Positions 1 through 10,740 of a stretch of DNA of 64,000 bases are shown here, piece after piece. A program made the position numbers and the translations under genes. Below the pieces are notes generated by a model that was given only the letters and a program-made list of their open reading frames with translations, was not told the DNA's origin and did no database searches. This DNA comes from Posidonia oceanica (Eukaryota; Streptophyta; Magnoliopsida; Alismatales; Posidoniaceae), in NCBI GenBank assembly GCA_037176725.1, contig JAZBRS010000039.1, forward strand, positions 20,372,001-20,436,000, written 5' to 3'. Every line of letters begins with the position of its first letter. Positions within the stretch are counted from its first letter, which is position 1.

Positions 1-3000
1 CATATTAAAATTACATGAACTACTGTAGGACCTGGATGCAAATATTGAAAGTATAAGGGCTGAAACGAAATTTTTTATAACTAGCAAACACAGTAAGTGG
101 ACTTTCATGCAAATATTGAAAACTATAAACAGATCCTGCAATTTAACATGGTTTTAGATCAAAATAACATAAGTTTAAACATGCTTTGGACTTAAACGCA
201 ATAATCAAAAACTTAAACGAAAGAAATGCAATGTAAGAAAAATTACCTAAGTTAGCAAAAGAAAGGAAAAGAAGGGGAGGACTTACAGTGGAGGGGGGGG
301 GGCCGAACTTCACCGGCGATTCCTCCAGGCCGGTGGAGGAGGGGTGACGCGAGGCGGCGGCAGGCGGGGGGGAACCGGCGTGACGCGGCGGAGGCGGAGG
401 AGGTCTGCGACGGAGCTTCGGTGGAGGCGGGCGCGCGTGGGGAGCTGCTGTCCTTGCAGTTCCGGCGACCGGTGCCGGAGAAGAAGGCAACTCCGGCGAG
501 TCTTTGCGGGCAGCACAGGTGACGAAACACCTCGGGGAAAAGCCGAGGAGCAAGAGGACGACGAGGGGAATCCGGGGGTAGTTTGCCTCGACCCTTTCGC
601 ACGCCAGAACAGCCCACCCACCTGGGTGGGTTTCGGCCGGCCGGAGGAAGGTGGAGACGGCAGAGGACGGCGGCTGCTGGTGTGGGGGCGGTTCGGGGGC
701 GTCGCCGGAGGTCCAAGGAAGATGACGGAGGTTCCAGAAGTGTCTTCTACGGCCTGGAGCAAGATCTGGTTCAGTGGAGGCTCAACTGTGAAGGCCGAGG
801 TGGGTGCGGCGTTGTGCGGCGTTCCAGGCCGAGGCGAAGGCACGGGCGGCTAGGTGGTTGCTTGGGGAGTGCGTGGGAGGAATCGGAAGTGAATTTCACT
901 GAGTATGGAGGAAGATATGGGTGTTTGAAGATTTTGGCAAAAAAGAGGACCCAAGTGTTTGTAGTGGACTGCGAGGTGTGTGGGAGGTTTCAGGATGTGA
1001 TTTTGGGTGGCTTGGGAAGGTGATTGCTTGGTGAGTCTGATGGCAAAGTTCTGGGATTTTAGGAGGCTCGTGGTGGTGGGTTTGCAAGGAAGAAGGTCGC
1101 TCTGAGCTTGTTTGGGTGCTGGCTACTTCGGGGAAGAATTCCGGCAAGGATTGGGGGTCTTTTTCGGTTCTGGAAGAAGGGTGCGAGAGCTGGTGACTTG
1201 GTCTATGCAAGTGTGCTGGCCGAATCCCTTTCTGGTTCCAAGATCTCAAGTTTTGTTGCCTCAAAGTTGCTGGTTTCCAACAGTCAAAGGGAGGGCATGG
1301 GTCTCTGTTTTCTGCCACCATTGGCAGGGCATGGAGGGAATGGTCTTGGTCGTGGGTCGTGGGTGATGGTGGGAGGTCAAGGTGGTGTCAGGGAGGTTTG
1401 AAAAAAAAAAAAAAGAAAACCAATGGGGAGAGGTGTTGTCGTTTGCAGGTTGTGAGAGAGGAGGAGAGTGGAAGAAGAAGAAGGGATGGAGGGAAGAAGA
1501 AGGAGTTGGGCATGGGCTGGGCCTTGAGCACAGTAGTAGAAAAGAAATTAAGAAAGAAGGAAAGAAGGAGGGGTAGAAAAGAAAGGGAAGAAGGAAGAAA
1601 AAGAAAGAAAGAGGAGAAAGAAGGAAGAAAATAAGAATAAAAAATAAAAATAGAAAAGGATGGGAAGAGTTTTTAGAATGGTTGTGTTTAGGTTAAGATT
1701 TTAATTAGGTTTTTTAATGATTGTTTTGGGTTAATTAGTGTGTTTTAGGATTGATTAGGGTTTTAGGGTTTTGGTTTTGCTTTTAATTAGTTTTTACTTG
1801 ATTAAGTGTTTGTTAAATCTTTTTAAATTGTTTTAAAAATCGTGCTTTTCTTGTTGAGCATTTTAGGATATTGATTAGGATTTTTTAGGATTTATTTTTG
1901 TATTAATTAGGATTGTTTTTAGGTTTTTAAGTTTTAGTCTTCTTGGGGTTTTTCTTTCTTAAGTCTTTTGGATTAGGTTTTTTTAATTTTTATTTGCTGA
2001 CTTTTCTTGATGTTTTTTAATTAGGTTTCTCTTGTTTGATTAAGAGTCTTCAAGTCCTTTTGATGTGTTCTTCATTCTTTTTAATTGAGTTCTCAAATTG
2101 TTTTCCTTAAGTTTGTTAAGTTAAGCTTTTTCTTTCATTAATTACTTATCTTAGTGTTCTTAATTGTTTCACTTCTCTTTTAGGGTTTATTTTTTAATTC
2201 TTTTGGTAGGATTTTCACTTTTGGTGGGTCTTGATTTTGTTTTAGTTTTTTCCTAGATTTTTCAGTATTTTATTTTGGTTTGTTTCGCATTTTTTAGTTT
2301 GCATGCCTGATTTTCTTTTTAGCTTGATTTAGTTAAGTTTAAGTTTTTTTAATTGATTGCTTAATATTTTTTAATTGTTTTCCTTAGAGTTCTGGTTTGT
2401 CTCTTTTATGTTTTGGAATTTTATGGATTTTTAGGGGTTTTTATGGGTTTTTGCAAAAGAAAGAAAAGGAGAAGAGAAGGAGGAAGAAAATGGAAAAAGG
2501 GAGAAATAAAAGGGAAAGAGATGAGTTGGAGGGAAATGATTTTTTAAAATTCAGAGAAAATGCTAAAAATAAAATAAAAATAGGGATAAGATAGAGAAGG
2601 GATAGAAGCACAAAGGGGGCCCACAGCCAGGCCAGGGAAAGGGCAAGAAGGGGATGAAAAGGGAGATGATAATCAGGAGAGAGAGAGGAGAGAGAAAATG
2701 ATAATCCTGGAGAGAGAAAAGGATAATTTGGATGAAAGGGGGTCTTAAGGGTTTTGGAATGAAGTGAAAATTGGTGAGTGGGTAGTCTAGGGTTTGAGGT
2801 GTTGGTCCTGAAGTTTCGGTTTGATTCTAAAAAGGTTTTGGAGGGGTTTCAAGGTGTAGAAAAAGGGGAGATTCACCTAGGTTTTCTAGGGTTTTTGGGA
2901 ATGGGTTAGGTTTAGAAATTTCTAGGTTCTAGAGTAGGTTTGTTGAGTGGGTGGTGGTGGATTTTCCTATGGATTCTGGTCAAGTTTTGAGCTCGGGAAG

Positions 3001-3282
3001 AGGGGTAAAGGCTTAGGTCAAGTTGGCTAGTTTTGAAGGGTAAAAAGGAGGGTTAGGGTTTGGTTTTGGCTTGGGTTTTGGATGGTTTCAGGGTTAGGTT
3101 TTGGGACGGTTCCAGGGTAAGGTTTTGGGGTTAGAAAATGGGTGTGGTTCTAGGTTTGGCTTTGAGGTTTGAGCTGGAGTTTTGATTTGGGAAGAAGGAT
3201 GAAGAGAAATGTGCGATTTTGGGTTTTTCCTAGCCGCCAGAGAGGTCCGCCGATTCAGCCTTGTCGAAATGGGGTGTCAACA
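1..3282 (-). mobile_element. Element R: partial 6-kb-class LTR, minus strand
   Basis: Read on the minus strand, this begins at 3282 with TGTTGACACC and runs left out of the window. The same sequence appears forward at 9277, 18760 and 52660, so this is the first ~3.3 kb of a ~6-kb LTR. Shared landmarks are the CT-rich tract (2670-2720 here), the T-rich tract that is A-rich in the LTR sense (about 1630-2400), and the GC-rich block (about 290-860). It interrupts the integrase frame of element A, and CCTGC at 3283-3287 is the likely target duplication, though the other end lies outside the window. Open frames in the GC-rich part (about 250-1020) are not shared as proteins with the other copies and I do not call them genes. 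Confidence 0.9.
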
Positions 3283-3283
3283 C

Positions 3284-3895
3284 CTGCAAAGTCTCAAGAT
3301 CAAGCATCATCGATCCTCGCCCTATCGGCCATAGATGAACGGAGCAGTGGAATCTGCAAACATGAACATTGTCAAAATCCTGAAGAAAATGGCAGAAATC
3401 CACAAGGATTGGCACGACAAGCTCCCGTACGCGCTCTGGGCGTACAGGACATCAATTCGGACCTCTACGGGAGCCACCCCGTACTCTCTGGTGTACGGTA
3501 TGGTAGCGGTGCTACCTGTTGAAGTAGAGATCCCCTCTCTGCGGATCCTACGAGAAGCTGAGTTGGAAGAGGCAGAATGGGTCGAAGACCGTTGCGTCCA
3601 ACTGAATTTAATTGATGAGCATAGACTGCAAGCTATGCACAACGCTCACTGCTACCAGAAGCGGATGGCCAAAGCATTCTTGAAAAAGGTCCAGCCCAGA
3701 AGCTTTCAACCAGGGGACCTTGTCTTGCGCGCCATCCATCTGCCTGATGGTCGAGGGAAATTCCGACCTAATTGGCGCGGCTCCTTTGTGGTCAAGCAGA
3801 TCTTCTCGGGAGGCGCTGTAACTCTTGAGGATATGGACCGGGTCGAGCAGTCTGAGCCCGTCAACCTCTGCTATCTCAAGAAGTACTATCAGTAG
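3284..3895 (+). pseudogene. Integrase C-terminal part, element A
   Basis: This is the last third of a Ty3/gypsy integrase, which joins element cDNA to host DNA in the nucleus. The frame starts at the junction with element R, so the zinc finger and the first two catalytic aspartates are gone. It retains the third catalytic residue (NGAVES, about 3338-3355), the helix after it (WHDKLPYALWAYRTS), a basic C-terminal domain and a GPY/F-type motif degenerate at proline (NWRGSFVV). It ends with KKYYQ and TAG at 3893-3895, as in element B. One in-frame TAG (3332-3334) stands where B has CAG. B also lacks about five codons present here near 3555-3570. Compared with B, this copy keeps the tryptophan codon that is TAG at 36722 in B. 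It is broken and cannot make an active enzyme. Confidence 0.9.
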
Positions 3896-5399
3896 CCGAA
3901 GGCGGCCCCGTTGCAGATGCCCTTCTCCCGCCTACGCACTTGCATTCTCACTTCTTGCATTTTCGTCCTACCTACATTTTCTATCTATCCTACTCTTGCA
4001 TTCTCTCTTTTCAAATCATCATCGTCATCTTCTCAAAAACATCCATCAACTCTTTTCCAAACCATCATCGTCATCTTCTCAAAAACATCCATCAACTCTT
4101 TTTCAAATCATCATCGTCATTCTCTCAAATCATGCATCACGTCTTTGGCCCAGTGATGAAAACCGGAAGTGCTTGCCTACTCTGGAAAGAGTCCGCCCTA
4201 CCTCACCCGGCACTACTTAGACGCCTTAGCTAGTGAGGGAGCCACCACCAATCAGGACAGGCGAACTGCCTAATCTCGTAAGGACATACACCTCTGAGGG
4301 AGAAAAAACGTTAGGATGTGAGTCTGGAAAAAGTGAGAGTAGACATCTAGGCTTGCGCACATCCAAGGAACAGAAGACGAAGACAGAAGCCGGCCCTAGA
4401 GATAGGGGTGTGCAGTCTAACCCTGCTCCTTCTACCCATCACACAGCAAACCCAAAGCCCAGATCTATCACGACTCAAGCACCCTTCTTTTGCCACCAAA
4501 ATGGGGATAGCAAAAGCCTGAAAAAAAAAGAAAAAAAAGAAATCAAACAAGCAGGAAAAGAGATAGAACAAAAACCAAAAAAGGGGGAAAAAGCAAAAAA
4601 AAAGAAAGAGAGAAAAAGAAAAAAGGCAAGTTTCAGCCCAAGAAAACAACAGGCACCATTATCCCCCATACCCTACTAGAAGATCCCCAGCATGTCGAGC
4701 TTAAAAGGGTCTACCACATCCCTCCAAGAGCAAACACTTACCCTTCTCCTAGCTAGGGGCAGAGAAAGACTGCATACCTATGAGGGAGAAATCAAAAAAA
4801 GAGAGCTGAAAGAATAGGTGTAGGTCTTGAGAGTTCGGCAAGTAGCCTGTCCTCACCACACCACCACCTGTATAATGCCAACACCTGTTCCGGAGCGCCA
4901 CCAGCAAGCCAAGAGTCTAGGTAGGGCCCAGTGAGTCGGGGACCACTCTTTTCCTTTGCAGCAGGCACCAAAGCACTCCGTATGCTGAGGGCACCCAAGC
5001 ATACCAATCATTTCAAAAGCATACCAACCTGCATCATGCACACATGCATCTTCAATTACCCCTTCTTTCTCGTCAATCGTTCCGCTCTGCAACTCACTTC
5101 GACCCTGAGACAATACTTCTCCCCAGCAGAGTGCACTGACGATGCTTGAGTTGCGCTGGTCTAGATCTCCTGCCGGCCCTCGCCCTCGCATTCACAAGAC
5201 CGCTGCAGATTTCCTATTGCTTATCTGTGCTTAACTGCTATGTTCTGTTATTGACTGCTATGATGCATATTGAACTACTTTATCAGCCTCAGATTCTGCT
5301 TTCTATCAAAGGTTATATGCCTGCGAGATCTGACTGTTTATTGATAGCAGGTACCTTCAAGCTCTGCAGCTATCAGCCTGTACCTCTGCGATCTGCGCA
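3896..5399 (+). other. Noncoding stretch between integrase and PMD ORF, element A
   Basis: There is no convincing gene. A pyrimidine-rich segment has three near-identical copies of a ~45-bp unit around TCATCATCGTCAT (about 4010-4130). Next comes a block shared with element B (ctagtgagggagccacc at about 4231), then an A-rich, lysine-codon-like run (4497-4640), then a block containing gtaggtct and gagtcagggacc-like words that also match B (38060-38200). Its conservation between A and B suggests an untranslated leader or spacer for the downstream ORF rather than random sequence. Confidence 0.6.
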
Positions 5400-6593
5400 A
5401 TGGGCTTCCCTACTCTGTTAACTCCAGCACACTGCTCGGAAACCCTGCGAGAATGGATCGGCAGGCTCACTCAAGAAGACTGTGAGAAGTTGCGCCTCTA
5501 GGGGGTCCCAACTAAACTGCTGAAGGCTGCTGATGTGGAAGTCAGCCGTCACCTTCTGTGTGCCGCCGCAAGATTCTGGAAACCGGCGCACCATGTCTTT
5601 CGCTTTGGCAAAACTGAGCTGACACCCACGCTGGAAGAAGTGCGCCGGATCTGCGGCTTCTCCAAGATCATGGGACTGCCCATCTTCATGAGGCATGACA
5701 GATACCTCGAGGTCCTGAGCCAACTAACTGGGCTCCCTACTCGAAGCTGCCAACAAAGACTGATCTGCACCAGCGGACCTGAACCTATGCTTCGCCTAGC
5801 GCACTTTGATGATGTCATGAAGAAGCGCGTGGAACTTGGAGATGAGCTGTGGCTCCGAGGGTTTGTCATTCGCTTCCTGGGCGAGCTGATCTTTACTCAT
5901 GGCCGACTGATAGTGGCCATTGAGGTTGCAGAGATAGCACTTGCTGTGGTGACCCAGCACATAGACTTGGCACCAGTTGTTCTGGCGGAAACATACCGCG
6001 GGCTGGACCGCATCTCACACCGCTGCCGCCACTTCCACGGCTACGGGGCACTTATACAAGTCTGGCTAGCTGCACACTTAGAGATGAACCTTCTGCGCCC
6101 CCAGGTGCATGCTTTTGAAGCCTACTGCAGCAGCGACCGTGCCAAGACAGTCAAGAGCGTCAAAGAAGAATACGAAAGGCTATCAGCATTGACTGATGAC
6201 GCTGTAACCTGGCGTATCATCCCCTCTAAGGCCGAGCCATTCACTGTCTTTTTCAGCGCGCGTGACACGCGGCTGATTGTGCTGCCAGGATTCACTGTGG
6301 GTGTAGAATACCACCCTATCAGGGTCATGCGCCAGTTTGGCTTCCGGCAGGGCGCCTTTGTTGACAGCACAGCACCCAAGCTTCTGCAGGCATACCCTCT
6401 TAGCACGACTGCCCCAACAAAGAAGCTGGCCAATCTGATGCAGCATGGAGTGCGATCAACGGACATCGCAGCTGCGAGAGGTGTAGGATGTACCTCTGAG
6501 TACCTGACCGAGGTCCAAGAGCTCTGGCCTATCAATGAAATCCCGCCAGGCGGCCCTCTTTTCCCCGACTCCAAGCAGTCGAAGAAGGCCTGA
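5400..6593 (+). pseudogene. Plant-mobile-domain-like ORF, element A
   Basis: This is a ~397-codon frame from ATG 5400 to TGA 6591-6593, broken by one TAG at 5499-5501. Element B has TGG at that position. The protein resembles the retrotransposon-associated plant mobile domain group (PMD/DUF7745-like), recognised from memory of the family: an N-terminal helix set (FWKPAHHVFRFG, LTPTLEEVRRICGF), LWLRGFVIRFLGELIF, HRCRHFHGYGALIQVWLAAHL, WRIIP and a C-terminal EYHPIRVMRQFGFRQ block. Its role in transposition is unknown. Host PMD proteins (MAIN/MAIL type) act in silencing and genome stability, but I do not infer that function here. It sits downstream of integrase in the same orientation. Differences from the B copy are often at third codon positions, hinting at past selection on the protein. 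I chose ATG 5400 because similarity with B begins near there. Confidence 0.78.
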
Positions 6594-7164
6594 ACCGGCT
6601 AGGGCACTTGTGCAGCCAATATGTAGTTTCCTTTCAAGTTGTGCTGTATGCTTTTGGCCTGCCACAAGCATTGTACTCATCAGGCTTTATCAATGAAAAA
6701 CTGTTTCTGCTATCTGCTTGCACTTCAAGACTATTCAATGCATTGCATATTCATTATCATCATCATCTCAGGCCCTCTAGCCAGACTTGCAGCCAACACA
6801 ACGCAGGAAAGTCCTCAGCAGCCAATCCGGAGTCCAGAATATCTGCAGACCCGCGCCGGCAAGCCGAGCCATCCAGCGTCCCCAGCTGAGTCATCATCTG
6901 CAGGCTGGCACCCCCAACTGCTCGGCGATAGGTCCGTCAACCTGTCATCTTCTGCGGGCTGGTACCCCAAACTACTCGTCTGACAAACACGTCAGTTTTG
7001 TCTTCATCCTTCTGCTTTTGATGCCAAGGATGCACTGGCCAACCCCTGGTGTCATCCCGACACCAGGGGCATCTTTTGATTGCCCCTTGGTATCATCCTC
7101 TCCCTCTTTCCCCATGATATTCCTGGTGTCATGGGATGATTCGCTCTCGCGAAACCTTTTCAAC
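6594..7164 (+). other. 3' noncoding region after PMD ORF, element A
   Basis: No gene is seen. It contains a (cat) run (6751-6768) and the words gggctggtaccccaaact and acgtcagttttg (6957-7005), which recur after the PMD ORF of element B (40258-40304). A strong hairpin at 7043-7069 is listed separately. Confidence 0.55.
7043..7069 (+). repeat. Perfect 11-bp-stem hairpin in the 3' noncoding region
   Basis: CCCCTGGTGTC (7043-7053) pairs perfectly with GACACCAGGGG (7059-7069) across a 5-base loop. A weaker version lies at the matching place in element B (40348-40375), followed in both elements by a related imperfect copy. It is not a terminator in the bacterial sense. It could be an RNA structure in the element transcript. 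Confidence 0.75.
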
Positions 7165-7890
7165 CAATCAATCTCATCATTACCTCATCCCCTCTTTGCC
7201 GGCCGATAAGTCCGATATCTTATCACCTTTTCAATCAATCTCTCATCATTACCTCATCCCCTCTTTGCCGGCCGATAAGTCCGATATCTTATCAATCAAT
7301 CAATCTCATCATTACCTCATCCCCTCTTTGCCGGCCGATAAGTCTGATATCTTATCAATCAATCAATCTCATCATGATCTCATCACCCTCTTTATCAATC
7401 AATCTCAACATTATCTCACCCCCCTCTTTAACATTAGATCTCATCATGATCTCATCCCCCTCTTTATCAATCAATCTCATCATTATCTCACCCCCTCTTT
7501 AACATTAGATCTCATCATGATCTCACCCCTCCTCTTTAACATTAGATCTCATCATGATCTCACCCCCCTCTTTAGCATAGATCTCATCATGATCTCATCC
7601 CCCTCTTTATCAATCAATCTCATCATTATCTCACCCCCCTCTTTAACATTAGATCTCATCATGATCTCACCCCCCTCTTTAGCATAGATCTCATCATGAT
7701 CTCATCCCCCTCTTTATCAATCAATCTCATCATTATCTCACCCCCTCTTTAGCACTAGATCCCATCATTATCTCACCCCCTCTCTAGCAATCAATCTCAT
7801 CATTACCTCATCCCCTCTTATCAATCATTCAAGCAATCAGTCTCATCATGATCTCATCCCCTCTTATCAAGCAATCAATCAATCAACAAT
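7165..7890 (+). repeat. Tandem array of ATCTCATCAT units, element A
   Basis: Three ~63-69-bp units (7171, ~7242 and ~7305) each carry a CTCATCATTACCTCATCC core followed by GCCGGCCGATAAGTCCGATATCTTATC. A longer run of ~33-60-bp derivatives follows, alternating ATCTCATCATGATCTCA with CCCCCTCTTTATCAATCA or TAACATTAG. The plus strand is pyrimidine-rich. A 183-codon open frame across it is a by-product of the repeat. Confidence 0.85.
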
Positions 7891-8700
7891 CACGGCACTC
7901 TCAGGCTGATAACCTAAACTATCATCTGGGCCGATCCATGGTCGGCCCACAGTTGTGTTATACGGCTGACATCCAGTAACTGTCCCTTGCAATTGCGGTT
8001 CCCAGTTGATAGGTCTGTAAACTATCCTCCAGTTGATAGGTCTGTAAACTATCCGCCAGTTGATAGGACTGTGAACTATCGCTAGGCTGATATCCTAAAC
8101 TATCACCAGCAATTGCATTATACGGCTGATATCCAGTAACTATCCCTCATCATTGTGCGTTCCAGTTGATAGGCCTGTAAACTATCCGCTAGTTGATAGG
8201 ACTGTAAACTATTGTTCCAGTTGATAGGACTGTAAACTATCGCTAGGCTGATATCCTAAACTATCACGCGCAATCATGTTATACGGCTGACACCCAGTAA
8301 CTGTCCCTCGCAAATGCCATTTCCAGTTGATAGGTCTGTAAACTATCCGCCAGTTGATAGGTCTGTAAACTATCCGCCAGTTGATAGGACTGTAAACTAT
8401 CGCTCCAGTTGATAGGACTGTAAACTATCTGGCATTTGCGTTATACGACTGATACCCAGTAACTATCACTCATGGTTTGTGGCTTCCAGTTGATAGGTCT
8501 GTAAACTATCCGCCAGTTGATAGGTCTGTAAACTATCGTTCCAGTTGATAGGACTGTAAACTATCCCACACAACCATGTTATACGGCTGATATTCAGTAA
8601 CTATCACTCACAACTGCTCTAGGCTGATAACCTAAACTATCGCTCCAGGCTGATAACCTAAACTATCACTCCCGGTTGATAGGAGCGTAAACTATCCGGA
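7891..8700 (+). repeat. Tandem hairpin array, GATAG...CTATC modules, element A
   Basis: About 14 copies of a ~25-27-bp module CAGTTGATAGGNCTGTAAACTATC, with variants, are mixed with related modules built on GGCTGATATCCTAAACTATC and TACGGCTGATATCCAGTAAC. Each module contains GATAG and CTATC in inverted orientation, separated by about 9 bases, so it can fold as a small hairpin. The array lies just upstream of the polypurine tract. Confidence 0.88.
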
Positions 8701-9262
8701 CGATAAGCCCGTCACCTTATCACCTTTTTTGGCGCGGCCTTGCCCCAGGAAGGCAAAGTCATGCACCTCCTTTTTTGCGATAGGAGAATTGGCCTCTCTC
8801 CCCTCGCACCCCTCCTTTCTCTTCTGCTAGCTTGCTCCCCGGGCGGGGACGAGCTGCACCTTGTTTTTCCTTGCTTTGTCGCGCAAGTTGGGCCTTCCTG
8901 CCAGATCCTCGCGCCACATCGCACTTTTCCTTTTTTTAGCACTTCTCTTGCATCATCTCCGCATCTTCTCGGCTAGCATTGCATACTACTTTAGTATCAT
9001 CGGCATCACTTGCACAGCATCAGCATTTTCCTCTAATTGGCTAACTTTTGTACTAACTCTTGCATTGCATTTGCATTAGCATGCAATGCACACTGCACAT
9101 TCATCCATCTGCACCCCGCATCATGCATTGCGGCAACAGGCTACGATTTTCGGTGCGTCCGCCGAATAAGTAGCTCACGCCCATAGCAAACCGCTGCTCC
9201 CGCCGGTCAGATGGGGTGTCTTGTCAACCCTGAGCAGCGGCCTCGCTCCGCTTGACCTTGCT
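8701..9262 (+). other. Terminal 3' noncoding region of element A
   Basis: There is no gene. It includes repeated GCAT-rich words (8960-9130) and TGACCTTGCTCAGGGAGG just before the LTR, a block that also precedes the 3' LTR of element B (42845-42860). Confidence 0.55.
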
Positions 9263-9276
9263 CAGGGAGGGGCATC
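9263..9276 (+). promoter_or_regulatory. Polypurine tract, element A
   Basis: AGGGAGGGGCATC directly precedes TGTTGACACC at 9277. In LTR retrotransposons this purine run resists RNase H and primes plus-strand DNA synthesis. Almost the same sequence precedes the LTRs at 17653 and 42868. Confidence 0.88.
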
Positions 9277-9339
9277 TGTTGACACCCCATCTTGGCAGGC
9301 TTGGACCATTATGGGACCCTCTAGTGATTGCTGGACTCA

Positions 9340-10740
9340 AACCCAAACCAAACCAAACCCTAATCCTCTTCTTTACCCTTCAAAACCAAGCAAACTTGAC
9401 CTAAGCCTTTGCCCCTCTTCCCAAGCTCAAAACCTGACCAAAATCCATAGGAAAACCCACCAACACCTACTTAACAGACCTACCCAAGAACTTAGAAATT
9501 TCCAACCCAAGACCATTCCCAAAAACCCTAGAAAACTTAGGTAAAACTCCCCTTTTTCTACATCTTAAAACCCCTCCAAAACCTCCTAGGAATCCAACCA
9601 AAACTTCAGAGCCAGCTCCTCAAACCCTAGACTACCCACTCTCCAACTTTCATCCCAATCCAAGACCTCTAAGCCTCTCATTTGCCCTAATTATCCTTTT
9701 CTCTCTCCGGGATTATCGTTTTCTCTCTCCTCTCTCTCTTCTGATTATCATCTCTCTTTTCATCCCCTTCTTGCCCTTTTTCCTACCTGGCTGTGGGCCC
9801 TCTTTGTGCTTCTATCCCTTCTCTAACTTATTCCTATTTTTACTTTATTTTTAACATTTTCCCTGAATTTTAAAAATCATTTTCCTCCAACTCATCTCTT
9901 TCCTTTTTACTTCTCCCTTTTCCCATTTTCTTCCTCCTTCTCTTTTCCTTTTCTTTCTTTTGCTAAAATCCATAAAAAGCCCTAAAAATCTGTAAAACTC
10001 CCAAACATAAGAGAAACAAATCAGAACTCTAAGAAAAACAATTTAAAAACATTAAACAAACAATTAAAAAACTTAAACCTAATTAAATCAAGTTAAAAAG
10101 AGAATCAAGCATGCAAACTAAAAAATGCAAAACAAACTAAAAGAAAATACTGTAAAATCAAAGAAAAAACTGAAATAAAATCAAAAGCCACCAAAAGTGA
10201 AAACCCTCCCAAAAGAATTAAAAAAAAACCCTAAAAAGAAGTAAAACAATTAAAACACTAAGATAAGTAATTAATGAAAGAAAAAAGCCTAACTTAGAAA
10301 ACCTAAGAAAAAACAACCTAAGAACTTAATTAAAAAGAAAATGAAAAACACATTAAAAAGACTTAAAAAACACTTAATCAGATAAGAGAAACCCAATTAA
10401 AAAACATCAAGAAAAATCAACAAATAAAAATCAAAAACCTAATCCCAAGAGACTTAAGAAAAGAAAACCCTAAAAGACTAAAACTAAAAGCCCAAAACCC
10501 ATTCCAATTAATACGAAAATAAATCCTAAAAATCATAATTAATACCCTGAATGCTTAACAAGAGAAACACAATTTTAAGAACAATTTAAAAAAGACTTAA
10601 CAACACTTAATCAAGTGGAAAATGAATTAAAAAACAAACGAAATCCTAAAACCCTAATCAAGCCCAAAACCCCTTTAAACCACACTAATTAACCTAAAAA
10701 CAGTCATTAAAAAATGTAATCAAGACCCTAACCTACAACA
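9340..10740 (+). repeat. A/C-rich LTR block with many telobox-like AAACCCTA motifs
   Basis: The first part has repeated AAACCCTA and close variants (near 9354, 9530, 9628, 10227, 10466 and 10651). It then passes into a CT-rich CTCTCTCTCC tract (9710-9780) and a ~750-bp stretch on the plus strand that is mostly A with little G. The same layout recurs at 18900-20400 and 52730-54120 and inverted in 1630-2900. It is noncoding. Confidence 0.7.

Noticed and set aside
143..1023. Several 130-177-codon ORFs on both strands
   Set aside because: They lie in the GC-rich block of an LTR. The equivalent blocks in the three other LTR copies do not keep the same frames.
5535..6593. PMD-like ORF starting at GTG 5535
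   Set aside because: Non-ATG start in a plant sequence. Similarity with the B copy extends upstream to ATG 5400, with one TAG in between.
7891..8700. Regularly spaced short repeats like a CRISPR array
   Set aside because: The DNA is plant retrotransposon sequence, the units are degenerate tandem hairpins without unique spacers, and no cas genes are present.
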